Made by a program: the position numbers and the translations under genes
Notes under the pieces: model-generated
Database searches by the model: none
What the model saw: only the letters and a program-made list of their open reading frames with translations
What the model was told of the DNA's origin: nothing
Shown here: positions 42,717 through 53,071 of the stretch, one piece after another
Layout of the letters: every line of letters begins with the position of its first letter
Numbering within the stretch: position 1 is the stretch's first letter
Assembly (NCBI GenBank): GCA_021780315.1
Contig: JAJXYY010000041.1
Location: 62,001-126,000 of the forward strand
Length of the DNA stretch: 64,000 bases
Direction of reading: 5' to 3'
Source of the DNA: Acidobacteriota bacterium
GTDB taxonomy: Bacteria; Acidobacteriota; Terriglobia; Terriglobales; Acidobacteriaceae

Positions 42717-43964
42717 TTAGTGCGCTGCGGCATGAATCTGTCCGATGCCGAATGCTGCGTCGAAGTCCACTTCCATGAGCATGTAAGAGCAGTTGGGGCA
42801 GATGAGCCAATTGGGTACGGGGAAGTTTCGCTGGTGGCGGAGTTGGCAGATTTCGTACTCCAATTGGAGATAAGTTTGGGGCGAGATACCGTCGGCAGGG
42901 GAGTAGGCGGTGCCGTCGACGGGCCAGAGTGGCGAGTAAAGCGGTGTGATACCACGGTCAAGGAGGTACTCTGCTCCTTCGCGGATGCTGGACAGCATCT
43001 GTTCGGTAGTCATGCCCGGAGCAGGGGGTGGGACTTCAACCCCGGCGACGAAGGCAGAGGCGACGTTACCCCAGCCAAAGACATCGACGGCATCGGTAAG
43101 TGCCTTGATCCAGCGATCGCGTCCGACGGACTTAGCCTTGCCGGGACAGACGGCCTCGAATGTTGCCGCATCCCATGTCTCCATGTTGTAGCAGCAGGTG
43201 TCGGCACCAGCATCGAGGTACTGCATGGAGCCATCGCGGTCGACTGCACCGGAGCCAGCGGTGACGTGCATGGCATTACCTACAGCGGCGCGAGCTACTT
43301 TGATGACGGGACTGAAGCGCTGGACCTCCTGCTCGGGGTGCAAGGTCGATCCGCCAACGATGTAGACGTGGCGGGCTTCCCCTGTCTTTGCGGCGTTGGT
43401 GAGGACTTCGCTCAGGCGATCGAGGGTACGGCTGTTGGGTGGGATGATTCCCGGGAGTTGGCCTAGTGACTGGGTTTTGGCGTTGAATCTGCCATAACCG
43501 CAGAACTTGCAACTGGACTTCGTCATAAAGTACTCGCAGCCGGGAGTGAGGTTGACGACCAGCATGTCGCCAAGTTGCTCGACCCCTGCTTCCGAGTAGG
43601 TGCTGCCATCACTGGTTCGGAAGGAGGCCCAGGAGTGCTCTGGAACAAATGCTACGTCACAGAGTGGTTCTCCGTGGCTGGTGAGCAGGTAGCCGTTGGA
43701 GCTATGCTGCACTTCGAATTCGCTGGCATCGTTGACGCGTACGCGAGCGACAGCGTTCTCCAGCTTGAAGAGATAGGGAACCGGCAATAACTGGCCATGT
43801 CCGTCGGGGGTTATTTTGCGATGGGGCCAATAGTTGGGTGCTGCACCGTTCGTTACTGCGTCAGTGAGAGCGTTGGAGTAACGGACTCCCTTGAACATGA
43901 GTTCAGCTTTCCAGACGATTGGTTTTGGCAGGACATCGTAGAGTTCATCGAAGGACACATTCAT
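42717..43964 (-). CDS. radical SAM-like protein with unusual CX8CX2C motif
   Basis: About 415 residues from the ATG at 43964 (AGAGG upstream; a GTG three codons earlier is possible). The likely cluster motif is GCEYFMTKSSCKFCGYGRF, i.e. CX8CX2C rather than the usual CX3CX2C, followed by VYIVGGSTLHPEQE and HVTAGSGAVDRDG, which fit a radical SAM barrel. A C-terminal CPNC may bind another metal. It is divergent from an O-methyltransferase and next to the ebo cluster. Substrate unknown. Confidence 0.6.
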   Translation of the reverse strand: MNVSFDELYDVLPKPIVWKAELMFKGVRYSNALTDAVTNGAAPNYWPHRKITPDGHGQLLPVPYLFKLENAVARVRVNDASEFEVQHSSNGYLLTSHGEPLCDVAFVPEHSWASFRTSDGSTYSEAGVEQLGDMLVVNLTPGCEYFMTKSSCKFCGYGRFNAKTQSLGQLPGIIPPNSRTLDRLSEVLTNAAKTGEARHVYIVGGSTLHPEQEVQRFSPVIKVARAAVGNAMHVTAGSGAVDRDGSMQYLDAGADTCCYNMETWDAATFEAVCPGKAKSVGRDRWIKALTDAVDVFGWGNVASAFVAGVEVPPPAPGMTTEQMLSSIREGAEYLLDRGITPLYSPLWPVDGTAYSPADGISPQTYLQLEYEICQLRHQRNFPVPNWLICPNCSYMLMEVDFDAAFGIGQIHAAAH

Positions 43965-44283
43965 AGGGATCACAACCTCTTAGTAGTTAGGGGCCCGATC
44001 AGTGCCATCTGGCGCAAGGAAAAGCGCCTGAAGCGGGATCATACCGCTAACAACGAAATTAGTGAAGAAGAGATTTAGGAATTGAAGCAGAACGGCGAGA
44101 AGAGGTTTGCTGCTGGACAGAGGCAGTGAGGGCGCAGGGAAGTTTCCAGAAAGGAGTGTTATCTATACGATTTGAGTGAAAATAGTTGCTTGCTTACACG
44201 GATCGGATTATTCTCAGCACACTTGCTTCGGGCCCCCGGTAGAGCTGCTTTGCTACTTTGCGGAATCAGGAGAAGTTCTCGCC
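43965..44283. other. divergent intergenic region, no gene recognised
   Basis: About 320 bases between the divergent radical SAM and methyltransferase genes, presumably holding both promoters. I see no clear riboswitch or known operator. An in-frame upstream extension of the methyltransferase into this region (from 44176) lacks a ribosome site. Confidence 0.5.
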
Positions 44284-45303
44284 ATGGATCATGAGATAAC
44301 CGGAACCGTTCCTAACCCGGGGCTGATTATGGAGTTGGCGAGCGCATTCTATGGTTCGTGCGTCTTGTTTACAGCATCGGATCTGGGCATCTTTGCGAAG
44401 TTAGCGGAGATGGAGAGCGCGGATGCTGCGATGGTGGCTGGAAGACTGGGCAGCGATGTTCGCGCAACAACCCTGTTACTGGACGGGTGCGTAGCCTTGG
44501 GGCTACTGTCGAAGACCCGAAGTATGTACCGCAACACCGCATCGACGGCTGCATTTTTAGTGCCGGGTCGGCCGGGAGATCTGTCGCGTGCAATCCGTTT
44601 CAATCGGGACGTATACGAGGCTTGGGGCAAACTACCGGCGTTTGTGAAGGCTGGTGTGCCGGTGGAGCCACCGGAAGCGCATCTAGGCGATGATGTGGAG
44701 CGCACCCGCACGTTTGTGCTTTCGATGCATGGACGTGCTATGGGAATTGGCCGAGCAGTTGTTGCGCAGTTAGACCTTACGGGGCGCAAGCAGATGTTGG
44801 ATATAGGTGGCGGGCCGGGGACTTACTCTACCTTGATCGTGCAGGCATATCCGGAGTTGAAATCAACGGTACTGGATTTGCCGGGTGTGGTGGCTGTGGG
44901 ATCAGAGTTGGTGGCGCAGGCTGGTGCCTCTGACAGGGTGACGATGCTGCCTGGTAACTACCACTCGACACCGTATCCGGTAGGCAATGACGTGGTGATT
45001 ATCTTTGGTGTACTGCATCAAGAGTCGGCCGAGTCGATTGCTGCAATCCTGCGACGGGCCTATGGTGCGTTGGTACCTGGGGGTGTGATTTACATCCTCG
45101 ACATGATGACGGATGAAACGCATACCAAACCGGTATTTTCGGCTCTGTTTGCTTTGAACATGGCGTTAATTGCAAAGGATGGCTGGGTATTCTCGGATAA
45201 AGAGTTATGTGGCTGGCTGGAGCAGGCGGGATTTGTGGACTTTGAGGTTAGGCCAGTGGCGCCTCCCATGCCCCACTGGCTGGCGTTTGCCAGAAAGCCA
45301 TGA
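44284..45303 (+). CDS. O-methyltransferase (AdoMet-dependent, plant-type family 2-like)
   Basis: A 339-residue protein starting at 44284, where AGGAGAAG stands ten bases upstream. An N-terminal dimerisation winged helix (about residues 10-95; VLFTASDLGIFAKLAE) and a SAM domain with LDIGGGPGTYS, TVLDLPGVV and GGVIYILDMM are present, as in acetylserotonin or hydroxyneurosporene O-methyltransferases. It reads toward the ebo genes and may modify the same pathway product. Confidence 0.85.
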   Translation: MDHEITGTVPNPGLIMELASAFYGSCVLFTASDLGIFAKLAEMESADAAMVAGRLGSDVRATTLLLDGCVALGLLSKTRSMYRNTASTAAFLVPGRPGDLSRAIRFNRDVYEAWGKLPAFVKAGVPVEPPEAHLGDDVERTRTFVLSMHGRAMGIGRAVVAQLDLTGRKQMLDIGGGPGTYSTLIVQAYPELKSTVLDLPGVVAVGSELVAQAGASDRVTMLPGNYHSTPYPVGNDVVIIFGVLHQESAESIAAILRRAYGALVPGGVIYILDMMTDETHTKPVFSALFALNMALIAKDGWVFSDKELCGWLEQAGFVDFEVRPVAPPMPHWLAFARKP

Positions 45304-45545
45304 CCGAATGAAGAAGCAAACTATTTCATCTGTGAGCGAAAAAGATTGCAGAGTGCTAAAGGTCGCAAACGTCGGACCGGATGCAAGAGTAAGTGGAAGT
45401 CCAGGTAACGCATTGCACTAGAGGGTGATTTGCTGGAGCGAGCGATGGATTTGCAAATGGTACCTCAATTGCATTAGTTACCGCGTTCAGCGCATACATG
45501 GGCCCTGGTTAAGCAAAGGTCAAGTAGGGGCTCAGGAGTTGTGCC

Positions 45546-46463
45546 ATGGACCTAATTACTTCCTCACCGCCGGCTAAAGCACACTCGGACACTGTTCCGC
45601 TCGCTCATATTGGTGCGTATGTGCGGCTGGTGCGTCCTGCGAATCTGGTGACTGCGGCTGCTGACGTGATTGCTGGTTATCTGGTTGCGGGGGGTGGATC
45701 GGATGCACTGGGCTGGCTGATTGGTGCGAGTGTTTGTTTGTATGCCGGCGGTGTAGTGCTGAATGATTATTTTGATCGTGATCTGGACTCAGTGGAACGT
45801 CCGGAGCGACCACTTCCGCAAGGGCTCGTGTCTGCGAGGGCAGCGGCTGTTCTTGGAGTATTGTTGCTGTCTTCGGGGGTTGCTGCAGCCTTCTACGCCT
45901 CAACGATTACCGGTGTGATTGCAGTTTGTATTGCAATGGCGGTACTGCTGTATGACGCAGTCGCCAAGGAGCAGTCGATTGGTCCAGTGGTGATGGGAAC
46001 GTGTCGCGCGTTGAACCTGCTCATGGGACTGACAGTAGCTCCAGCACTCCTTGGACATACATGGCTTTGGATGCTGCTGCCATTGGCGTACATCGGTGGA
46101 CTGACCCTGCTGAGCAGGGATGAGGTGTTTGGGGGGAGTCGCACTGGGAGTGCTGCGATGTTGGGGGTGCTTTCGTTCGTGGTCGTAGGGATTACTGTGA
46201 TGCAGGGCGTTTCGGTTGAACGATGGTTGCGGGTGTTTCCGTTTATCGCGTTGCTGTTGCTCAAGGTGGTGCCACCGTTGTGGCGTGCGTATCGACGTCC
46301 AGAGGCAATACAGATTCGCGCGGCTGTACATGCCGGAGTGGTGTCACTGATCGTACTGGATGCTGCAATTGCCGCTGGCTCTGCGGGCGTGGTGTTCGGT
46401 GCGGCTATTGTTTCTTTGAGTGTAGTTGCTATGGAGTTGGGGCGTATATTTCCGGTGACTTAA
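45546..46463 (+). CDS. eboC: EboC, UbiA-type prenyltransferase
   Basis: A 305-residue membrane protein with about eight to nine segments and the UbiA motif NDYFDRDLDSVERPERPLP (NDX2DX3D) at about residue 76. It transfers a prenyl group to an unknown acceptor. First of the ebo genes here. The downstream eboD ATG follows three bases after the stop. Confidence 0.9.
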   Translation: MDLITSSPPAKAHSDTVPLAHIGAYVRLVRPANLVTAAADVIAGYLVAGGGSDALGWLIGASVCLYAGGVVLNDYFDRDLDSVERPERPLPQGLVSARAAAVLGVLLLSSGVAAAFYASTITGVIAVCIAMAVLLYDAVAKEQSIGPVVMGTCRALNLLMGLTVAPALLGHTWLWMLLPLAYIGGLTLLSRDEVFGGSRTGSAAMLGVLSFVVVGITVMQGVSVERWLRVFPFIALLLLKVVPPLWRAYRRPEAIQIRAAVHAGVVSLIVLDAAIAAGSAGVVFGAAIVSLSVVAMELGRIFPVT

Positions 46464-46465
46464 TC

Positions 46466-47650
46466 ATGAGATCGCTACAGCAGAAATTTACCGTTGCATA
46501 CGAGTATCCGGTTCATTTTACGACGAGTGCTTTTGCCGCAGACAATCGCGTCCTCGTAGACACGCTATTGTCTGCAGGGCCCGGTCCGCATCGGCTGCTC
46601 TGTGTTCTGGATGAGGGAGTTCTGCTGTCTTGTGCCCGCATACTAGAGCAGATTGAAGCGTATGCGCGACAGCATCGGGAGACGATCAAGATGGTCTGTT
46701 CGCCACTCGTTCTTTCTGGTGGCGAGGAGGTAAAGAACGACAAGGATGGTTATCTGACGATCGAAGCGGCGATCCAAGAACTGGGAATATGTCGGCAGTC
46801 ATTTGTGCTAGCCATTGGTGGAGGTGCTTTACTCGATCTGGCTGGATTCGCAGCGGGTACAGCGCACAGGGGTGTTCGCTTGATTCGTATGCCAACGACG
46901 GTTCTTTCGCAAGATGATTCGGGTGTTGGTGTAAAGAACAGCATCAATGCGTTCGGTAAGAAGAATTTTTTGGGAACATTTGTTCCGCCGTTTGCTGTGA
47001 TCAACGACTCTGCCTTTCTACATGGACTATCGCAGCGGGACTGGATTGGGGGGACGGCTGAAGCAGTGAAGGTTGCGTTGCTTAAGGATCCATGTTTTTT
47101 CAGGGCTATCGAACAGAGTGCAGATGAGTTGGCGCTACGTGGTGAGGCTGCCATGCAGCAACTTATTCACCACTCTGCGGAGCTACATTTACAGCACATC
47201 GGTCTTGGCGGCGATCCGTTTGAGACAAGCTCTTCGCGTCCTCTGGACTTCGGACACTGGTCGGCACACAAGCTGGAGCAGCTAACGAATTTTGAGTTGC
47301 GTCATGGAGAGGCCGTAGCGATCGGCATTGCTCTTGATTCGACCTACTCGTATCTGGATGGCTTGTTAGCGCATGGCGATTGGCAACGGATCTTAATGCT
47401 GCTAGCGCGATTGGGATTTGCATTGAGCATACCGAATACGGTTCGCAAACTGGGACCCATGGAGGAAGCTGACTCTCTGTTACACGGCCTGGTGGAGTTT
47501 CGAGAGCATCTTGGGGGTGAGTTGACGATCACTCTGTTGCGAGGGATTGGCGAGCCGATGGAGGTTCATTCGATGGACGAAGAACTCGTGATCTCAGCGG
47601 TACGAGCGGTAGAAGAGTGGAGTTATGCAATGCAGTTGTCCACGGTCTAA
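46466..47650 (+). CDS. eboD: EboD, 3-dehydroquinate synthase homologue
   Basis: A 394-residue sugar-phosphate cyclase-type protein (dehydroquinate synthase fold) with NAD-binding AIGGGALLDLAGFAAGT, the VPTT-like RMPTTVLSQDDSGVG and metal-ligand regions GGTAEAVKV, HWSAHKLE and RHGEAVAIG. The ATG at 46466 is chosen; an 81-codon upstream extension lies inside eboC in another frame. In ebo clusters it probably makes a cyclic polyol or related precursor. Confidence 0.9.
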   Translation: MRSLQQKFTVAYEYPVHFTTSAFAADNRVLVDTLLSAGPGPHRLLCVLDEGVLLSCARILEQIEAYARQHRETIKMVCSPLVLSGGEEVKNDKDGYLTIEAAIQELGICRQSFVLAIGGGALLDLAGFAAGTAHRGVRLIRMPTTVLSQDDSGVGVKNSINAFGKKNFLGTFVPPFAVINDSAFLHGLSQRDWIGGTAEAVKVALLKDPCFFRAIEQSADELALRGEAAMQQLIHHSAELHLQHIGLGGDPFETSSSRPLDFGHWSAHKLEQLTNFELRHGEAVAIGIALDSTYSYLDGLLAHGDWQRILMLLARLGFALSIPNTVRKLGPMEEADSLLHGLVEFREHLGGELTITLLRGIGEPMEVHSMDEELVISAVRAVEEWSYAMQLSTV

Positions 47651-47662
47651 AAGGAGTGAACG

Positions 47663-47977
47663 ATGAAGAACATAGACTCACGTTGTCCGTTGCCATTACG
47701 TCGAATTGTGGATGAGTACTTTGCGGAGAGTCGCAATAAGATGCTGGAACTGGGGGCGTTCTTCGACCGATTGGACCGAGCGGGTGATGCCGCCGATCCG
47801 GATGAAGAGTTTCGTGTAGTGGCACTGAAACGCGCTGCTGGAGTGTTACTGGAGCCGGGACCGCAACGTGTGAAGCGTATGGCGCTGCTGCTCAGTGATC
47901 CAACCGAAGAGCCACGCGAGTATTTGGATCGTAAGGCCGCGTGGGGTGCGTATGCAGACACTGGGGAGGGAATCTGA
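47663..47977 (+). CDS. small conserved protein of the ebo cluster
   Basis: A 104-residue soluble protein with helical, charged composition ([37 protein letters not shown]). It stands where eboA might be expected but is about half the usual EboA length and I see no EboA signature, so I do not assign it. AGGAG precedes the start and its stop overlaps the eboB ATG (TGATG). Confidence 0.65.
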   Translation: MKNIDSRCPLPLRRIVDEYFAESRNKMLELGAFFDRLDRAGDAADPDEEFRVVALKRAAGVLLEPGPQRVKRMALLLSDPTEEPREYLDRKAAWGAYADTGEGI

Positions 47978-48831
47978 TGGACTACATTGAGCCACATGCA
48001 CATATGATTTCGCGGACTACGGATGACTATCAACAGATGGCGTTGACCGGCTGTGTTGCGCTGTCAGAGCCAGCTTTCTGGGCTGGGTGGGATCGGCAAT
48101 CGGCAGATAGCTTTGAGGATTACTTTCGCCAATTGACAGAGTTTGAGCCAACGCGAGCAGCACAGTTTGGAATTCAGCACTACACATGGCTGTGTCTCAA
48201 TCCGAAGGAGGGAGAGAATCGTGACATGGCGCGGCAGGTGTTGGCACGGATACCTAAGTTTTTGCAAAGACCCAATGTACTGGGAATTGGAGAGATTGGG
48301 CTGAACCGGAACACGCTGCGCGAGATGGAGACGTTGCGCGATCATATTGCCTTGGCGCTTGAGCATGGCAGCATGATTCTGATTCATACTCCTCACCTAG
48401 AGGATAAGTACAAGGGCACGAAGCTCATTATCCGCACGCTGCAAAGCTTTCAGAATCTTGATCCCAGACGGGTGATGATCGACCATGCAGAAGAACACAC
48501 GATCGAAATGATTCGCGATAACGGCTTTCGCTGCGGTTTGACGCTGTATCCGAATACGAAGGTTTCGCTGGCACGTGCGGCGGACATTATAGAGATGCAT
48601 AGCGCGGAGGGCATTTACGTTAACTCGGCCTGTGACTGGGGTTTCAGCGTGCCGGTTGCGATACCGCAGTTCATTCTGGAGATGCGACGGCGGAAGCACT
48701 CCGAAGCTACGATTCGGAAAGTCGTATACGAGAATCCAATCGCTTTTTTTTCTCAGGCATCAAATTTCTATTTATCTCGAGCGTGTGAATCTGTACCAGG
48801 GAATGTGAAAGAACTTGCCTATGTGGATTAG
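47977..48831 (+). CDS. eboB: EboB, TatD-type metal-dependent hydrolase
   Basis: A 284-residue TIM-barrel hydrolase: HAHM metal site at the N-terminus ([15 protein letters not shown]), [16 protein letters not shown] and IDHAEEHT, which match TatD-family EboB proteins. The start overlaps the previous stop. It is followed by eboE with an 11-base overlap. Confidence 0.9.
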   Translation: MDYIEPHAHMISRTTDDYQQMALTGCVALSEPAFWAGWDRQSADSFEDYFRQLTEFEPTRAAQFGIQHYTWLCLNPKEGENRDMARQVLARIPKFLQRPNVLGIGEIGLNRNTLREMETLRDHIALALEHGSMILIHTPHLEDKYKGTKLIIRTLQSFQNLDPRRVMIDHAEEHTIEMIRDNGFRCGLTLYPNTKVSLARAADIIEMHSAEGIYVNSACDWGFSVPVAIPQFILEMRRRKHSEATIRKVVYENPIAFFSQASNFYLSRACESVPGNVKELAYVD

Positions 48832-50038
48832 GCCAGGTCTGCTTGACCTCACCTACTGTACGAATATCCATGCTGGCGAGAGCTGGGCTGAGGTCGCTGC
48901 GAGTATTGGCCAGTACGCCGTTCCATTGCAGAAGCGTCTGGCAGGAGATGATCCATTTGGACTTGGGCTGCGACTATCAGCGGTTGCTGCAACGGCCTTG
49001 CTGTGTGGGACCCAGTTGTATGACTTCAACAAATTTCTGACGGAGCATCAACTTTATGTCGCTGTGATTAATGGATTTCCATATGGTTCCTTCCATGGTG
49101 AGGTGGTGAAGTCGGAGGTATTTGCACCGGATTGGCGGGATGTGGCGCGAGCAAAGTACACGCTTGACTTAGCTGAAATACTGAGCTCTTTGCTTCCGGC
49201 TGGGATGGACGGTGGAATATCTACACTCCCTCTTTCATATAAACCGTGGATTAAGCGGGATTTGGGTGTTTTTTGGCAAGAGATTGTAACCAATCTAGTC
49301 GATGTTGTTTATCGGCTTGTAGAGATACGTAATGAAAAGGGTTGCATGATCCATCTTGATATCGAGCCTGAACCAAATGGGCTAGTTGAAAATACGTCGG
49401 AGGTGATTGCCTTCTTTGAAGGGCCGTTGGATCAGATGGGATCGAAGATACTTGCAGCCAAGCTTGGTGTGACGTTAGATGTGGCGAGGCAATACCTACG
49501 CGAGCATGTGCAGGTGTGTTTCGATACCTGTCATCTGTCCGTCGAGTATGAGGACCCGGTGGAGTCGTTACATTCACTGAAAGATCATGGCATTGGTATC
49601 GGAAGAATCCAGATTAGCTCTGCGCTGCGTGTATGTCTTGATGGGTCGCAGGAGGTACGTGCACGGTGTGTCGATCAACTGGCGAGGTTTGCGGACAAGA
49701 CTTATCTTCATCAGGTAATTGAGAGGAGGCATGATGGATCGCTGCGACGCTTCGCTGATTTAGATGAGGCGTTGGCGGCTGCTCATAATGGCGAGCCGAG
49801 AGAGTGGCGAATTCATTTTCATATGCCTCTATTTACTTCGCGGTATGACTCGCTGCTATCGACTCAGGAGGATAATCTGAGGGTATTGGCTGAGGTCGCA
49901 GATGGGCATGTGAGCCGTCATCTTGAGATAGAGACGTATACGTGGGATGTGCTGCCGGATGCTCTGAAGAGCGACCTCTTAGCGTCTATCGAGCGCGAGT
50001 TTCGGTGGGTTCTGGATGCGGTATGCATAAGACAGTAG
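48821..50038 (+). CDS. eboE: EboE, xylose-isomerase-like TIM-barrel protein
   Basis: A 405-residue protein from the ATG at 48821. The N-terminal [14 protein letters not shown] is the EboE signature, with later [31 protein letters not shown] and HFHMPLF metal-ligand regions of an AP-endonuclease-2/xylose isomerase-type barrel. The family is linked to metabolite transport in ebo clusters. It overlaps eboF by 16 bases. Confidence 0.92.
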   Translation: MWIRPGLLDLTYCTNIHAGESWAEVAASIGQYAVPLQKRLAGDDPFGLGLRLSAVAATALLCGTQLYDFNKFLTEHQLYVAVINGFPYGSFHGEVVKSEVFAPDWRDVARAKYTLDLAEILSSLLPAGMDGGISTLPLSYKPWIKRDLGVFWQEIVTNLVDVVYRLVEIRNEKGCMIHLDIEPEPNGLVENTSEVIAFFEGPLDQMGSKILAAKLGVTLDVARQYLREHVQVCFDTCHLSVEYEDPVESLHSLKDHGIGIGRIQISSALRVCLDGSQEVRARCVDQLARFADKTYLHQVIERRHDGSLRRFADLDEALAAAHNGEPREWRIHFHMPLFTSRYDSLLSTQEDNLRVLAEVADGHVSRHLEIETYTWDVLPDALKSDLLASIEREFRWVLDAVCIRQ

Positions 50039-51399
50039 TGCTGAATGTAGTAGGGCTGACGCCTGCTTTGCTGGGTAAGTCGACTCCTGCGCTAACGAGA
50101 TTTGCGGCACAGGGCAAGCTCACCAGCATTGAGGAGGTGTTGCCTGCTGTGACGTGTTCGGCACAGGCGACATACTTTACGGGGTGCTATCCGGAAGAGC
50201 ATGGAATTGTTGGGAATGGATGGTACTTTGCCGATGAATGTGAGGTGCGATTCTGGCACCAATCGAACAAGCTAGTACAGTCGCGCAAAGTGTGGGACGT
50301 GGCACGCGATAGGGATCCGAATTTTACATGTGCCAACTGCTTCAACTGGTACAACATGTACTCGTCGGTGGATTATGCTGTTACTCCGCGACCAATGTAT
50401 CCAGCAGACGGACGTAAATTGCCGGACCTACATACGCATCCCGCTACGCTCCGCGACGAATTGCAGGAAAGTCTAGGGATTTTTCCTCTGTTTGATTTCT
50501 GGGGGCCACGAACCTCGATACGGTCAACGCAGTGGATCGCCGATGCGGCACGGAGAATTGACGAGCGATACGACCCTACCTTGTCGCTTATTTATCTGCC
50601 CCACCTGGACTATAACCTGCAGCGCCTGGGCCCAAATCATGCAGAAATTGCCAAGGATCTTGGTGAAGTTGATGCTGTATGCCGAGGGTTGATCGAACAC
50701 TACGAAAGCCGCAATGCTCGAGTGATTGTGCTCTCAGAGTATGGGGTGACTGAGGTTCGGCGGCCAGTATCGCTGAATCGGGTGTTGCGTGAGCATGGTT
50801 TGTTGGCAGTGCGAGAAGAACTGGGCCGTGAACTACTAGACGCTGGCGCGAGTGCAGCGTTTGCGGTTGCGGATCATCAGATTGCTCATGTGTATGTGAA
50901 CGATGTGGCGCGTATTGAGGAGGTCCGAAGGCTGCTGGAAGATACTGCTGGTGTGGAGCAGGTATTGGACAAACAGGGCAAGAGAAAATTTCGTTTGGAC
51001 CATGCTCGAGCAGGTGAGCTGATTGCGGTTGCAGCAAGTGACTCCTGGTTTACCTACTATTACTGGCTGGATGATCGTAAGGCACCAGACTTTGCACGGA
51101 CCGTGGATATTCATCGGAAGCCTGGATATGATCCGGCGGAGTTGTTTCTGGATCCGACGTTGCGAATGCCTATGCTGAAGGTGGGTTGGAGGCTGTTGCA
51201 GAAGAAGCTGGGCTTTCGCTATTTGATGGATGTGATTCCGCTGGATGCGTCGATGGTGTGTGGCTCGCACGGACGCATTAGCGGAGTTGCAGCGGAGGGT
51301 CCTCTGCTGATTACCAACGCAAGAGGCTTGCTTGAGCGGAATACTATTGCTGCGGGTGATGTTTGTGGGTTGATTCTGGACCACATCTTTCTGTCTTAG
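50023..51399 (+). CDS. eboF: EboF, alkaline phosphatase/nucleotide pyrophosphatase-family protein
   Basis: A 458-residue protein from the ATG at 50023. The AlkP-superfamily signature is present: LPAVTCSAQATYFTG with the nucleophile Thr, GWYFAD, YLPHLDYNLQRLGP and VLSEYGVTEV, and a late CGSHGRISG with a metal-binding His. In ebo clusters it acts on an unknown phosphodiester intermediate. Last gene of the cluster. Confidence 0.9.
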   Translation: MHKTVVLNVVGLTPALLGKSTPALTRFAAQGKLTSIEEVLPAVTCSAQATYFTGCYPEEHGIVGNGWYFADECEVRFWHQSNKLVQSRKVWDVARDRDPNFTCANCFNWYNMYSSVDYAVTPRPMYPADGRKLPDLHTHPATLRDELQESLGIFPLFDFWGPRTSIRSTQWIADAARRIDERYDPTLSLIYLPHLDYNLQRLGPNHAEIAKDLGEVDAVCRGLIEHYESRNARVIVLSEYGVTEVRRPVSLNRVLREHGLLAVREELGRELLDAGASAAFAVADHQIAHVYVNDVARIEEVRRLLEDTAGVEQVLDKQGKRKFRLDHARAGELIAVAASDSWFTYYYWLDDRKAPDFARTVDIHRKPGYDPAELFLDPTLRMPMLKVGWRLLQKKLGFRYLMDVIPLDASMVCGSHGRISGVAAEGPLLITNARGLLERNTIAAGDVCGLILDHIFLS

Positions 51400-51702
51400 C
51401 TGTCTGGTTGTACGTATGCACTGGATTTGATGGACTTGGTTCGAGTGCGAGTCAGGTGGAACTAACGACAGAAAAAGTTCTCTATTGGGGTATCAATTTC
51501 AAAAGACAATTTATGGCGTGATGGTCGAACCAATTGCTGCTGTGACGTGTGATTTGATCCAGTAGAGGATGCTGGTTACTGTAACGATTTAGAGGTTTTC
51601 TGTGTACCATGGGGTGACTCTCCCGAACGTTAGGGAGCACACCTGTACACGACCGACCTATAGTCGATAGAGTTCGACTTCCGGGTCAGAGTAGAGAGAA
51701 CG
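51400..51702. other. intergenic region, no gene recognised
   Basis: About 300 bases between eboF and the sugar transporter, presumably with the transporter promoter. I see no coding frame or known RNA structure. Confidence 0.5.
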
Positions 51703-53031
51703 ATGGCACTTACCACAGTAGCTGCACCGAGCCAGTCTTTGATGGGCGAGCGTCCTTCCACCGATGTACGCGCTATGAGCACCGCGACGATACTATTTTT
51801 CATGTGGGGCTTTCTTACTTGTCTGAACGATATTTTGATCCCGCACCTTAAGGCGATCTTCGATCTGAATTATGGTCAGGCGATGCTGGTGCAGTTCAGC
51901 TTTTTCTCTTCTTATTTTGTATTTGCGCTTCCTGCTGGCAAGTTAGTGGAGTGGCGCGGGTACAAGCAGACTATGGTGATTGGGTTGTTGGTGATGGCTG
52001 TGGGAGCGTTGCTGTTCTTGCCTGCTTCGAGTCTGGCTTCGTTTGGAGTATTTCTCTCGGCTCTGGTGATTTTGGCGGGCGGCATTACCTGTTTGCAGGT
52101 ATCTGCGAATCCTTATGTGACCCATCTGGGACCTAGTTCTACGGCATCCAGCAGGTTGAATCTTGCTCAAGCATTCAACTCGCTGGGAACTTTCATCGCA
52201 CCGTTCTTTGGCAGTATTTTGATTCTGAGCAGCGTTCAGGCGACGCCAGAGCATATGCGTTCCTTCTCTGCTGCGGTTTTGCAGCAGTATCGTGTGCAAC
52301 AAGCCTCGTCGGTACGGCTGCCATATCTTGGAATTGCATTGACTCTGGTGCTGCTGTCGGTGGCGATCGCTCTGGTGAAGATGCCTCCGATGGACTTTAC
52401 AAGGGACTTCCGGCCGGGCGAGTTGCAGAGTACGGCTGCGGGGAGTATCTGGTCGCATCCCTATTTGCTGATGGGTGCGCTGGGGATTTTCGTGTATGTC
52501 GGAGCGGAGGTCTCGATCGGCAGCTTTCTCGTGAACTACTTTGGACTACCTGAGATTGGACATCTTGCAGAGCGGACCGCGGCACGCTATGTTTCCTTCT
52601 ATTGGGGTGGCGCAATGGTGGGACGTTTTATTGGTTCTGCCCTGCTGCGGCGGCTCAAGACGGGAGTAGTGCTGGGAGGCGCTGCGGTGGTGGCGTTCTC
52701 GCTGGTAAGCATATCCATGATGACGCATGGGCATATGGCGATGTGGACGATCATTGCGGTTGGCCTGTTCAACTCGGTGATGTTCCCCAGCATCTTCACG
52801 CTGGGGCTGAGTAACCTGGGTGAATTGACCAGCAAGGGATCAAGTCTGATGGTGGCGGCGATTGTCGGTGGTGCATTGATTCCGCTAGGGGAAGGACATC
52901 TCGCGGATCATGTTGGAATTCAGCACGCGTTTATTATTCCTGCGGCTTGCTATGTGTACATCGCACTATACGGATTCATCGCGGGCAAGCGCGTCGATAG
53001 CCATGTCGAGGTTCCGGTGGTTCCTGCGTAG
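51703..53031 (+). CDS. FucP-type sugar:proton symporter (MFS)
   Basis: A 442-residue major facilitator with 12 segments and the FucP/GluP signatures FFMWGFLTCLNDILIPHLK, LVQFSFFSSYFVFALPAG and CLQVSANPYVT. It imports L-fucose, galactose or glucose with protons. It is convergent with the sialate O-acetylesterase gene, which fits use of complex glycans. Confidence 0.9.
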   Translation: MALTTVAAPSQSLMGERPSTDVRAMSTATILFFMWGFLTCLNDILIPHLKAIFDLNYGQAMLVQFSFFSSYFVFALPAGKLVEWRGYKQTMVIGLLVMAVGALLFLPASSLASFGVFLSALVILAGGITCLQVSANPYVTHLGPSSTASSRLNLAQAFNSLGTFIAPFFGSILILSSVQATPEHMRSFSAAVLQQYRVQQASSVRLPYLGIALTLVLLSVAIALVKMPPMDFTRDFRPGELQSTAAGSIWSHPYLLMGALGIFVYVGAEVSIGSFLVNYFGLPEIGHLAERTAARYVSFYWGGAMVGRFIGSALLRRLKTGVVLGGAAVVAFSLVSISMMTHGHMAMWTIIAVGLFNSVMFPSIFTLGLSNLGELTSKGSSLMVAAIVGGALIPLGEGHLADHVGIQHAFIIPAACYVYIALYGFIAGKRVDSHVEVPVVPA

Positions 53032-53071
53032 GATTGGTGATTTTATGCGAATCAGGGTAGCAATTATCTGA

